This document shows, piece after piece, positions 17,033 through 25,410 of a stretch of 64,000 nucleotides of DNA; position 1 is the first letter of the stretch; each line of letters opens with the position of its first letter. Origin of the DNA: an uncultured Clostridia bacterium (GTDB lineage Bacteria; Bacillota; Clostridia; TANB77; CAG-508); the NCBI GenBank assembly GCA_934177725.1, contig CAKPPO010000001.1:62001-126000 (forward strand). Direction: 5' to 3'. The position numbers and the translations under genes are program-made. Below the pieces are notes generated by a model, which saw nothing but the letters and a program-made list of their open reading frames with translations, did no database searches and was not told the DNA's origin.

Positions 17033-17731
17033 ATGAAAGTGTTACTAATAATACCAGCATACAATGAAGCTCTAAACATAGAAAAAACAGTAAAAGATGT
17101 AACATCAAATACAAATTATGATTACATAATAGTAAATGATTGTTCAAAAGATAATACAAAAGAAGTATGTGAAAGAAATAACTTTCACATGCTATCTTTA
17201 CCAGTAAATTATGGATTAACTTCAGTAATACAAGTAGGAATGAAATATGCATATCAAAAAGGATATGATATAGCAATTCAATTTGATGGAGATGGACAGC
17301 ATCAAGCTAAATATTTAAAAGATTTAGTAAAAGAAATTGAAGAAGGAAATTGTGATGTAGCAATAGGCTCAAGATTTGCAAACCAAAAGAAACCTCATTC
17401 TTTAAGAATGTTAGGAAGCAATCTAATTTCATTTTGCATAAAAATTACAACGTGGAAAAAAATTAAAGACACAACATCAGGAATGAGAGCATATAACAAA
17501 CAAGCAATAGAAGAATTTGTAAAAAATAAGAGTTTAACACCCGAACCAGACACATTAGTTTATCTAATAAAAAGAGGAATGAAAATTAAAGAAGTACAAG
17601 TAGAAATGAGTGATAGAGAATTTGGAGAAAGCTACTTAAAACCTTTAAAAGCAATTGAATATATGTTTAATATGATATTTTCAATACTATTTATTCGTTC
17701 TACAACTAGAAAAAATAAAGGAGGAAAATAA
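17033..17731 (+). CDS. DPM1-like family 2 glycosyltransferase
   Basis: A 232-residue single-domain GT2 like dolichyl/polyprenyl-phosphate sugar synthases: LIIPAYNEALNIEKTV, NDCSKDNT, QFDGDGQHQ (D-x-D) and GSRF. It lacks C-terminal membrane helices. The gene one base after its stop encodes a DUF2304 protein, the usual small membrane partner of this subtype. Together they probably make an undecaprenyl-phosphate sugar that GT-C-type membrane proteins use outside the cell. Ribosome site AAAGGAG. Confidence 0.88.
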   Translation: MKVLLIIPAYNEALNIEKTVKDVTSNTNYDYIIVNDCSKDNTKEVCERNNFHMLSLPVNYGLTSVIQVGMKYAYQKGYDIAIQFDGDGQHQAKYLKDLVKEIEEGNCDVAIGSRFANQKKPHSLRMLGSNLISFCIKITTWKKIKDTTSGMRAYNKQAIEEFVKNKSLTPEPDTLVYLIKRGMKIKEVQVEMSDREFGESYLKPLKAIEYMFNMIFSILFIRSTTRKNKGGK

Positions 17732-17732
17732 A

Positions 17733-18083
17733 ATGTCAATAACATTAAGAGTAATATTAATTATATGTTCTATTTTATCATTTGTATTGTGTATAAGAAG
17801 AATAAAACAAGCAAAATTAAAAGTAACAAATTCAGTAGTTTGGATGGCTGGAAGTCTTGTATTAATACTAATGAGCATTTTTTCAGAAGGAGTAGAATGG
17901 ATAGCTGAAAAATTAGGATTTGTGGCACCAGTAAATTTTGTTTTCCTTATAATAATAGCTTTCTTACTAATAGAAGTTTTCGGAAATAATGTAACTATTA
18001 CTGCACTAAATGAAAAAATAAAGGATTTAGACCATTATATTGCATTAAAAGAATTAGAAGAAAAAGATAAAGAAGATAAATAA
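17733..18083 (+). CDS. DUF2304 small membrane protein, partner of the DPM1-like GT
   Basis: 116 residues with three hydrophobic segments (about 5-20, 33-50, 65-82) and a charged helical tail (LNEKIKDLDHYIALKELEEKDKEDK-like). The RRIKQAKLKVTNSVVW loop and overall plan match DUF2304, which is repeatedly found directly after DPM1-like glycosyltransferases. It begins two bases after the partner's stop, with AAAGGAGG inside the upstream gene's end, so the two are translationally coupled. It probably anchors the GT to the membrane. Confidence 0.85.
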   Translation: MSITLRVILIICSILSFVLCIRRIKQAKLKVTNSVVWMAGSLVLILMSIFSEGVEWIAEKLGFVAPVNFVFLIIIAFLLIEVFGNNVTITALNEKIKDLDHYIALKELEEKDKEDK

Positions 18084-18098
18084 GAAAGAGGTAAAAAA

Positions 18099-19139
18099 AT
18101 GAGTGAAAAAATAAAAGTAAGTATAATTGTTCCTGTATATAAAGTTGAAAAATATTTAAGAAGAAGTATGGATAGTTTAGTAAATCAAACATTAGATGGA
18201 GTAGAAATAATTTGCATACATGATGGTTCACCAGATAACTGTTTATCAATTTTAAGGGAATATGAAGAAAAATATAAAGATAAAAATATAGTTATAATTG
18301 ATAAGAAAAATGAAGGAGTTTGGAAAGGTAGATTTGACGGAATAAAAGTTGCAAAAGGAGAATACATAGCATTTACAGACTCAGATGATTATATAGCTTT
18401 AGATTATGCAGAAAAATTATATAATGCTGCAAAAGAAACAAATTCAGACATATCTGTATGTGGATTTGACAGAATAGATGTAGATACAGGTCATTTATAT
18501 TCTAAAGAAATGACAAAACATAAAAATGAAAAAATAGATATGGAAAAAAATCTAGAAGATATATTATCAATAAATACAGCTTTATGGAACAAACTTTATA
18601 AAGCTGAAATATTAAAAGGAATGGATAATCTTCCAAACCCACCAAGGGTATTAGATGACATGATGTTTTTATGTTTAGTATATCTAAGAACAAAAACAAT
18701 TACTTTTATTGAAGATAGTTTATATTATTACATGGTAAGATCAGATTCTATAATGGGAACAATTAAAAAAGAACAAATAGAATCTACACAAAATGCTATG
18801 GTAGATGTAAGAAAAATTTATGAAGAAAAAAATAAAAAACTATTAGAAGTATTAGATGCAATGGCATTTCTACATTTTGCAGTTTCATTTACTTTTAGAT
18901 TATCTTATGATAAGAAAAATTTTAAAGAAACATATAAAATAGTAAAAAATTATTTAAATACAGAATTTCCAGGTTGGAAAAAATGCAAATATTTAAATAT
19001 TTGGTATAATTTAACACATAATTCTTCTAATTTAAAAATAGCTGTTATGAAAAAAGTATATAAGTTAGGAATGTATAAAGCGTTTTTAGTATTATATCGT
19101 TTTATGATAAATAAATTAAAAATAGATATAAAATGGTAA
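18099..19139 (+). CDS. Family 2 glycosyltransferase
   Basis: A 346-residue GT-A enzyme of the capsular/EPS type: VSIIVPVYKVEKYLRRSMDSLVNQT at the N-terminus, IHDGSPDNC, YIAFTDSDDYI (donor-binding DSDD) and a later NKLYKAEIL. Unlike the three DQDDIW enzymes it belongs to the WcaA/EpsJ-like branch. It sits in the same operon, 15 nt after the DUF2304 gene. The donor sugar is unknown. Confidence 0.85.
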   Translation: MSEKIKVSIIVPVYKVEKYLRRSMDSLVNQTLDGVEIICIHDGSPDNCLSILREYEEKYKDKNIVIIDKKNEGVWKGRFDGIKVAKGEYIAFTDSDDYIALDYAEKLYNAAKETNSDISVCGFDRIDVDTGHLYSKEMTKHKNEKIDMEKNLEDILSINTALWNKLYKAEILKGMDNLPNPPRVLDDMMFLCLVYLRTKTITFIEDSLYYYMVRSDSIMGTIKKEQIESTQNAMVDVRKIYEEKNKKLLEVLDAMAFLHFAVSFTFRLSYDKKNFKETYKIVKNYLNTEFPGWKKCKYLNIWYNLTHNSSNLKIAVMKKVYKLGMYKAFLVLYRFMINKLKIDIKW

Positions 19140-19155
19140 TGTTATGGAGGCATAA

Positions 19156-20070
19156 ATGCAAGAAAATGAAGAAGTTGCAGTAGTAATGTCAACTTATAAT
19201 GGAGAAAAATGGATAAAAGAACAATTGGATAGTATTATAAATCAGACTTATAAAAATATAAAAATTTTTGTAAGAGATGATGGTTCAAAAGATGGAACAG
19301 TAAATATTTTAAAAGAATATGCCAATAAAGGCCTAATTATATTAGAAGAAGGAAAAAATATTGGGTATATAAAGAGCTTTTTTAAAGTATTAGAAAATGC
19401 AAAAGGTTTTAAATATTATGCATTTTGCGACCAAGATGATATTTGGATGGAATTTAAAATAGAAAGAGCAGTAGAAAACTTAAATAAAAAAGATAATAAT
19501 AAAGTTTTAATGTATTTTTCAGACTATGATTATTATGATGGAGAAATGAACTTTAAAGAACATTTTAAAGGATGGAAAAAAGGCCCTTCATTTAGAAATT
19601 CTATTGTAGATGCTATCACTTTAGGAACATGTAGTGTTATTAATGAAAATGCAAGAAAGATTATTTTAGAAAATGGAAGCGAAGATATTTGTAGTCATGA
19701 TTGGTGGACATATTTTGTGTGTGCAGGGTTAGGAGATGTTATATATGACAAAATAGCTACAATAAAATATAGAAGACATGGAAACAATGTTAGTGCTTGT
19801 GGAAAATCTTTTATAAAGCTTCAAATATATAGAATAAAAAATTTTATATTTGGTGATTATTTTAAAATGGTAAAACTACAAATTCTAAAATTTGATAAGT
19901 GTTTTTATAAAGAACTTTCAGAAGAAAATAAAAAATTATTATCTCTTTTTACGAATAGAAAATATAATTTGAAAATAGCATTAAAAAAAGTGTTTTATCC
20001 CAAAATGTTTAGGCAAAACATAATAGATGAAATAATGCTAAGATTTATGTTTTTAATTGGAAAAATTTAA
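19156..20070 (+). CDS. Family 2 glycosyltransferase, rhamnosyltransferase-like
   Basis: A 304-residue GT-A enzyme with MSTYNGEKWIKEQLDSII, RDDGSKDGT, FCDQDDIWME and SHDWWTYF motifs; third member of the DQDDIW paralogue group here (with 6759 and 10874). Ribosome site TGGAGG 7 nt before ATG. It immediately precedes the flippase gene. A rhamnosyl transfer role is inferred from family and neighbours. Confidence 0.85.
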   Translation: MQENEEVAVVMSTYNGEKWIKEQLDSIINQTYKNIKIFVRDDGSKDGTVNILKEYANKGLIILEEGKNIGYIKSFFKVLENAKGFKYYAFCDQDDIWMEFKIERAVENLNKKDNNKVLMYFSDYDYYDGEMNFKEHFKGWKKGPSFRNSIVDAITLGTCSVINENARKIILENGSEDICSHDWWTYFVCAGLGDVIYDKIATIKYRRHGNNVSACGKSFIKLQIYRIKNFIFGDYFKMVKLQILKFDKCFYKELSEENKKLLSLFTNRKYNLKIALKKVFYPKMFRQNIIDEIMLRFMFLIGKI

Positions 20071-20093
20071 GTTTAGAGAAAAGGAAAAAACAA

Positions 20094-21335
20094 ATGGTAA
20101 AAAAATCAGAGTTTATATGGAATAGTATATCAAGTGTTGTGGCAGCAATGCTTAGTGCAGTGTTACTTTTATTTTGTACAAGAATAAATGGTACTACTGC
20201 AGCAGGAATATTTTCAATTGCATTTGCAACTTCTGTAATTTTAAATGCAATTGGAGATTATGGAATTAGAGTATATCAAGTAACAGATGTAAATAGAAAA
20301 TATAAATTTGGTGAATACTTGGCTTTAAGAGTAGTTGTTGTAACAATTATGTTTATAATAGGTATTGCATTTGTAATTATCAGTGGCTATGAATTAGAAA
20401 AATTAACTATATGTTTATTATTAATTCTATTTCGTGTAATAGATAACTTAAGTGAAACATATCAGGGCGAATTTCAAATACAAGGAAGATTAGACATTGG
20501 AAGTAAATCTGTAGTAATTAGAAATTTAATGGCTATTATAGCATTTCTTATAGCAGATGTTATAACTAAAAATCTTACTATTTCAACATTAGTGCTTTTT
20601 GTTACGAATTTAGGATTATTTTTATTATATGATTTAAATAAAATAAAAAAATATACAAATGAAAAAATAGATTTTAATGTAAATAGTTTAAAAGTATTAT
20701 TAAAGGAATGTTTTCCGATATGTATATCAACATTACTTAGTTTATATATAACAAATGCTGTTAAATATGCTATTGATGGTACAGGTGATTATGATATGCA
20801 AACATATTATAATATTATATATTTACCTACATTTACTATTAATCTAGCTAGCATGTTTATAATAAAACCTATGTTTAAAGCATTTGGTGAATATTGGAAC
20901 GGCGGAAAAATAAAAGAATTTACAAGAACTATTGCTATTTTAATATTATTGATAGTAATACTTACAATATTAGTTGAAGTAGTTTGCTTCTTCATAGGTA
21001 TACCAATTTTAAATTTAATATATGGAGTTAATTTAAATGAATATAAAATAGATTTACTTATATTAGTATTATCTGGATGCTTTTATGCAATATCAATATT
21101 AATGCTAAGTGTATCTACAACCATAAGAAAGCAAAAAGTAACAACATACATATATATAATATCATCTATAGTTGCATTAATTGTGCCAAAAATGTTAATT
21201 AAGGGTATGGGTATGAGAGGCGCAAGTATTTCAAATGTTATCATAACAATTGTTCTAGCGGTGTTATTAAGTTTAGTATATATAAAAGAAGCATATACAA
21301 AAAGAAAAGGAGTTAAAACCATTGGAAAGAATTAA
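20094..21335 (+). CDS. Wzx/MATE-like polysaccharide flippase
   Basis: A 413-residue membrane protein with about 12 helices, of the polysaccharide-biosynthesis branch of the MOP superfamily. The start KKSEFIWNSISSVVAAMLSAVLLLFCTRINGTTAAGIFSIAFA is the standard first-helix pattern. Family members flip undecaprenyl-linked units across the membrane. Its presence in the same operon as an ABC exporter suggests two export routes or two glycans. It ends the first block of the locus: a promoter and a lysozyme gene follow. Confidence 0.88.
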   Translation: MVKKSEFIWNSISSVVAAMLSAVLLLFCTRINGTTAAGIFSIAFATSVILNAIGDYGIRVYQVTDVNRKYKFGEYLALRVVVVTIMFIIGIAFVIISGYELEKLTICLLLILFRVIDNLSETYQGEFQIQGRLDIGSKSVVIRNLMAIIAFLIADVITKNLTISTLVLFVTNLGLFLLYDLNKIKKYTNEKIDFNVNSLKVLLKECFPICISTLLSLYITNAVKYAIDGTGDYDMQTYYNIIYLPTFTINLASMFIIKPMFKAFGEYWNGGKIKEFTRTIAILILLIVILTILVEVVCFFIGIPILNLIYGVNLNEYKIDLLILVLSGCFYAISILMLSVSTTIRKQKVTTYIYIISSIVALIVPKMLIKGMGMRGASISNVIITIVLAVLLSLVYIKEAYTKRKGVKTIGKN

Positions 21336-21337
21336 CA

Positions 21338-21367
21338 TTGAATTTGTATATACAAGTATAGTATACT
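21338..21367 (+). promoter_or_regulatory. Promoter of the ChW lysozyme gene
   Basis: TTGAAT (21338-21343), 18 nt, TATACT (21362-21367), directly after the flippase stop codon. Confidence 0.5.
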
Positions 21368-21401
21368 AAAAATATAAAGAAAAGTGTTTAAGGGGGATTA
21401 T

Positions 21402-23033
21402 ATGAGAAAAGCTATTAAAAAAATTATTTGGATAGTTACTTTCTTTACAATTTTATTTTTGGCTATATATCCTAACTTTATAAAAAGCTATGCGGCTACA
21501 TCAGAAAATGTATCAATAGTGTATTATTCACATGTTCAAAATATTGGCTGGGAACAAGAATATTCTAAAAAAGATGGTCAATTGTCAGGAACAGAAGGAA
21601 AAAGTTTGAGACTAGAAGCTATGAAAATTAATTTAAAAAATGCACCAAGTGGTTTAAAAATTAAATATCAAGCTCATGTTCAAAACGTAGGTTGGCAAGG
21701 TTGGAAAGAAAATGGACAAACATCAGGAACAGAAGGTAAAAATTTAAGATTAGAAGCTATAAAGATAAATTTAGAAGGAACAAAAAAGTATAAAATACAA
21801 TATAGAGTACATATACAAAATATAGGTTGGCAGGAATGGAAAGAAGATGGACAAGTAGCGGGTACAGAAGGAAAAAGCTTGAGAATAGAAGCTATTCAAA
21901 TAAAAATTGTTCCAGTAAAAAATATATCAGTAGAATATAACTCTCATGTTTCAATGATAGGTTGGGAAAATGATTATTCTAGAATAAATGGACATACATC
22001 AGGAACAACAGGCAAATCACTTGGAATAGAAGCACTTAAAATTAGACTAAAAGGAGTAGATAATACAGCAAATATACAATATCAAGCCCATGTTCAAACT
22101 GTAGGTTGGCAAGATTGGAAAAATGAAGAACAAATTGCAGGAACTACAGGAAGAAGTTTGAATGTAGAGGCAATAAAAATAAAGCTAAACAATATGCCAA
22201 ATTATAGTGTTAAATATAGAGTGCATGTACAAAATATAGGATGGCAAGAATGGAAATCAGATGGACAAGTTGCAGGAACTACAGGAAGAAATTTGAAAAT
22301 AGAAGCAATTGAAATAAAGATTGTTGACAAAATTCAAAATACAACCCAAAAAGGTATAGATGTATCTACATACCAAGATACAATAGATTGGAAAAAAGTT
22401 AAAGAAAACGGCGTAGAGTTTGCTATGATAAGGGCAGGAATTAGAGGATATGGAGTATCTTCAGATGGAATAAATGGAAAGCTAGTACAAGATTCTAAAT
22501 TTGTAGAAAATATTAATGGAGCCATAAACAATAATATAGAAGTTGGGGTATACTTCTTTTCTCAAGCAATAAATGAGCAAGAAGCTATAGAAGAAGCAAA
22601 TTTTACATTGAATTTAATTAAAAAATACAAAATTACATATCCTATAGCCATAGATACTGAAGAATCTTCTCATCCAAATAAATTAGGAAGAGCAGATAAT
22701 TTAACAGTAGAGCAAAGAACAAAAGTAGTAAAAGCATTCTGTGAAACAATAGAAAAAGCAGGATATGAGCCAATGATATATGCAAATAAATGGTGGCTAA
22801 AAGAAAAATTAGATATGAGTAAATTATCATCATATTCTATATGGCTTGCACATTATACAGGAGCAACACAAGATGATCCTTTAGCTAAACCATCTGATTA
22901 TGAAGGAAAATACATTATGTGGCAATATACTGATAAAGGTACAGTAGATGGAATAATTGGAAATGTAGATATGAATGTTGGTTATAAATCAAGAATGTTA
23001 AGTGCAAATAAAGAAGTACAAATTATATATTAA
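21402..23033 (+). CDS. Secreted GH25 lysozyme with six ChW repeats
   Basis: A 543-residue exported protein: signal peptide (cleavage after SYA), six clostridial hydrophobic-W repeats of about 45-50 residues (HVQNIGW...G..SGTEGKSLRLEAIKI), and a C-terminal GH25 muramidase domain. The catalytic domain shows GIDVSTYQ, IRAGIRGYG, VGVYFFSQA, YPIAIDTEES (acidic pair) and MWQYTDKG. GH25 enzymes cleave the MurNAc-GlcNAc bond of peptidoglycan; ChW repeats are thought to bind wall or host polymers. ATG 21402 is preceded by AAGGGGG; a GTG 18 nt upstream overlaps that site and is not used here. Repeats 4-6 look like a duplicate of 1-3. Confidence 0.93.
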   Translation: MRKAIKKIIWIVTFFTILFLAIYPNFIKSYAATSENVSIVYYSHVQNIGWEQEYSKKDGQLSGTEGKSLRLEAMKINLKNAPSGLKIKYQAHVQNVGWQGWKENGQTSGTEGKNLRLEAIKINLEGTKKYKIQYRVHIQNIGWQEWKEDGQVAGTEGKSLRIEAIQIKIVPVKNISVEYNSHVSMIGWENDYSRINGHTSGTTGKSLGIEALKIRLKGVDNTANIQYQAHVQTVGWQDWKNEEQIAGTTGRSLNVEAIKIKLNNMPNYSVKYRVHVQNIGWQEWKSDGQVAGTTGRNLKIEAIEIKIVDKIQNTTQKGIDVSTYQDTIDWKKVKENGVEFAMIRAGIRGYGVSSDGINGKLVQDSKFVENINGAINNNIEVGVYFFSQAINEQEAIEEANFTLNLIKKYKITYPIAIDTEESSHPNKLGRADNLTVEQRTKVVKAFCETIEKAGYEPMIYANKWWLKEKLDMSKLSSYSIWLAHYTGATQDDPLAKPSDYEGKYIMWQYTDKGTVDGIIGNVDMNVGYKSRMLSANKEVQIIY

Positions 23034-23060
23034 TAGTTGAAAAAATAAAAAAGTAATGAT

Positions 23061-23098
23061 AAAGTAATAGTGGTATAAGGTACTACTATTACTTTTTT
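23061..23098 (+). terminator. Terminator of the lysozyme gene
   Basis: AAAGTAATAGT (23061-23071) pairs with ACTATTACTTT (23085-23095), followed by T. Confidence 0.7.
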
Positions 23099-23121
23099 GT
23101 ACCTTAAGAAGGGAGAAAGAA

Positions 23122-24228
23122 ATGAAAAAATATGATTATTTAATAGTTGGAGCAGGTTTATTTGGAGCAACTTTTGCATATGAAATGACCAAAAGAAATA
23201 AAAAATGTTTAGTAATAGACAGAAGAAATCATATTGGAGGAAATATTTACTGTGAAAAAATTAATAATATAAATGTACATAAATATGGTGCACATATATT
23301 TCATACTAGTGATAAAGAAATATGGAACTATGTTAATCAATTTGCAGAATTTAATAATTATATAAATTCACCAATCGCAAATTATAAAGGAGAATTGTAC
23401 AATTTGCCTTTTAATATGAATACTTTTTCAAAATTATGGGGAATTGTAACTCCTAAGCAAGCAAAAGAAAAAATAGAAGAACAAAAACAAAAATATGGAG
23501 TAGAAAATCCTACAAATTTAGAAGAACAAGCTATTTCTTTAGTTGGAAAAGATATATATGAAAAATTGGTAAAAGAATATACTGAAAAACAATGGGGAAG
23601 AGATTGCAAAGAACTACCAGCATTTATTATAAAACGTCTACCAGTAAGATTTACTTTTAATAATAATTATTTCAATGATAGATACCAAGGAATTCCAATT
23701 GGAGGATATAATATAATAATAGAAAAAATGTTAGAAAAATGTGATATAGAACTTAATGCTGACTATTTAAAAAATAAAGAAAAATACAATGAACTTGCAG
23801 AAAAAGTTTTATATACAGGTATGATTGATGAATTCTTTGGCTACAAATTAGGAAACTTAGAATATAGATCATTAAAATTTGAAAATGAAATATATGAAGA
23901 TGTAGATAATTATCAAGGGGTAGCAGTTGTAAATTATACTAGTCATAATGAAAAGTATACAAGAATTATAGAACATAAACATTTTGAATTTAATGATTGC
24001 AAAGGAACTATTATAACAAAAGAATATCCAAGAGATTGGAAACTAGGAGATGAAGCATATTATCCAGTAAATGATGAAAAAAATACAAAATTATTTGAAC
24101 AATATAAAGAATTAGCAAAAGAAAATAAAAATGTTATATTTGGTGGAAGACTAGGAAATTACAAATATTATGACATGGATAAAGTTATAAGAGCTAGTTT
24201 AGATTTAGTTAAAGAGGAAAATTACTAA
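23122..24228 (+). CDS. glf: UDP-galactopyranose mutase
   Basis: FAD enzyme that interconverts UDP-galactopyranose and UDP-galactofuranose. Residues 8-15 form the dinucleotide-binding VGAGLFGA; DRRNHIGGN and KYGAHIFHT follow, then NLPFN and GGYNIIIEKML, and at the C-terminus FGGRLGNYKYYDMD, which carries a conserved flavin-contact region. Length 368 matches the family. It implies galactofuranose in the surface glycan; galE at 42889 can supply UDP-Gal. Ribosome site AAGGGAG. Confidence 0.96.
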   Translation: MKKYDYLIVGAGLFGATFAYEMTKRNKKCLVIDRRNHIGGNIYCEKINNINVHKYGAHIFHTSDKEIWNYVNQFAEFNNYINSPIANYKGELYNLPFNMNTFSKLWGIVTPKQAKEKIEEQKQKYGVENPTNLEEQAISLVGKDIYEKLVKEYTEKQWGRDCKELPAFIIKRLPVRFTFNNNYFNDRYQGIPIGGYNIIIEKMLEKCDIELNADYLKNKEKYNELAEKVLYTGMIDEFFGYKLGNLEYRSLKFENEIYEDVDNYQGVAVVNYTSHNEKYTRIIEHKHFEFNDCKGTIITKEYPRDWKLGDEAYYPVNDEKNTKLFEQYKELAKENKNVIFGGRLGNYKYYDMDKVIRASLDLVKEENY

Positions 24229-24232
24229 AAAT

Positions 24233-24266
24233 TTGACATTTTTCGAAATAAGGTATATCTTATAAT
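24233..24266 (+). promoter_or_regulatory. Putative promoter of rfbD
   Basis: TTGACA (24233-24238) with either TATCTT (24256-24261, 17-nt spacer) or the better TATAAT (24261-24266, 22-nt spacer) as -10. The exact -10 is uncertain. Confidence 0.4.
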
Positions 24267-24299
24267 ATATAAAATTGTAGAAAGGAAGGAAAAATCTTT

Positions 24300-25157
24300 A
24301 TGAAAATTTTAATTACAGGAGCTAATGGGATGCTTGCAAAAGCAGTAAGGGAGAGATTCAAAGAACATGAACTAATCCTAACTGACGTAGTTGGAACAGA
24401 GCTTTCTTTAGATATTACAAATCTTAAAGAAGTAGAAGAGTTTGTATCTAATATTAAGCCAGATGTTATTATCAATTGCGCAGCATATACTGCTGTTGAC
24501 AAGGCTGAAGAAGAGGAAGATTTGGCAAGAAAAATAAATGCCGATGGCCCAAAGAATTTAGCAATTGCAGCAAACAAAAATAACTGCAGATTAGTTCATA
24601 TCAGTACGGACTATGTTTTTGGCGGAGATTTATCTTTAGATGAAATCTACAAAGAAGATGATTCAAAAGCGCCTGTAACTGCATATGGAAGAACAAAGTT
24701 GGCAGGAGAAAAAGCCATTGAGGAAAACACTGAAAGATTTTACATTTTCAGAACAGCTTGGCTTTATGGAGATGGCAAGAATTTTGTAAGAACAATGCTT
24801 AAGTTCGGAAAAGAAAAAGATGAAGTAAAGGTTGTTTGTGACCAACATGGTAGCCCAACATATGCTGTAGATTTGGCAGACATTATCTATCAGGCATTAG
24901 AAAAGAAAATTCCTTATGGTATTTACCATACGACTAATTTAGGTTTTACAACATGGTATGAGTTTACTAAAAAGATTTATGAATTAGCTGGAATTTCTTG
25001 CAGAGTAAATCCTGTAACTTCAGAAGAATTTGCTAGTGCTGCTAAGAGACCTGCAAATTCAATGCTTTCAAAAGAAAAGATTTTAAATGCAGGAATTGCT
25101 GTTCCTTCATGGGAAGATGCCTTAGAAAGGTATTTAAAAGAAGAAAAAGAAATTTAA
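24300..25157 (+). CDS. rfbD: dTDP-4-dehydrorhamnose reductase
   Basis: Last step of dTDP-L-rhamnose synthesis, NAD(P)H-dependent reduction of dTDP-4-keto-rhamnose. An extended short-chain dehydrogenase of 285 residues: GANGMLAKAV, INCAAYTAVDKAE, HISTDYVFGG and catalytic YGRTK. Its codons (CTT, AAG, GGC, CCG-type third bases) are less A/T-extreme than neighbouring genes, suggesting separate ancestry. It stands apart from rfbA/rfbB, with a prepilin-like gene inserted between, and no rfbC gene is seen. Stop is followed by a strong terminator. Confidence 0.95.
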   Translation: MKILITGANGMLAKAVRERFKEHELILTDVVGTELSLDITNLKEVEEFVSNIKPDVIINCAAYTAVDKAEEEEDLARKINADGPKNLAIAANKNNCRLVHISTDYVFGGDLSLDEIYKEDDSKAPVTAYGRTKLAGEKAIEENTERFYIFRTAWLYGDGKNFVRTMLKFGKEKDEVKVVCDQHGSPTYAVDLADIIYQALEKKIPYGIYHTTNLGFTTWYEFTKKIYELAGISCRVNPVTSEEFASAAKRPANSMLSKEKILNAGIAVPSWEDALERYLKEEKEI

Positions 25158-25160
25158 AAC

Positions 25161-25206
25161 AAAAAATGAGATTTTTGAAGAGATTTTCAAAAATCTCATT
25201 TTTTAT
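25161..25206 (+). terminator. Terminator of rfbD
   Basis: Perfect 19-bp stem: 25161-25179 (AAAAAATGAGATTTTTGAA) with 25186-25204, ending in T. The remaining gap up to 25410 holds the promoter at 25262 and nothing else recognisable. Confidence 0.8.
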
Positions 25207-25261
25207 ATTGTAAGATTAATGCCTAGTTATAGAAAATTTAGAAAAATGGCAAAGTAAGGTA

Positions 25262-25290
25262 TTGACTAATAAGTAAAGTATTGCTAAAAT
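25262..25290 (+). promoter_or_regulatory. Promoter of the prepilin-like gene
   Basis: TTGACT (25262-25267), 17 nt, TAAAAT (25285-25290). The leader to the start codon is about 115 nt. Confidence 0.55.
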
Positions 25291-25410
25291 GATTCTATAA
25301 AATAGTAGACACTTATAAACATAAAATTGTATAAATATGCAAAAATAGAAAAAAGCAAGGAATAAAACCAAAAGAAAAAGCAGAAAATACACAAAGGAGG
25401 ATAAAATTAA

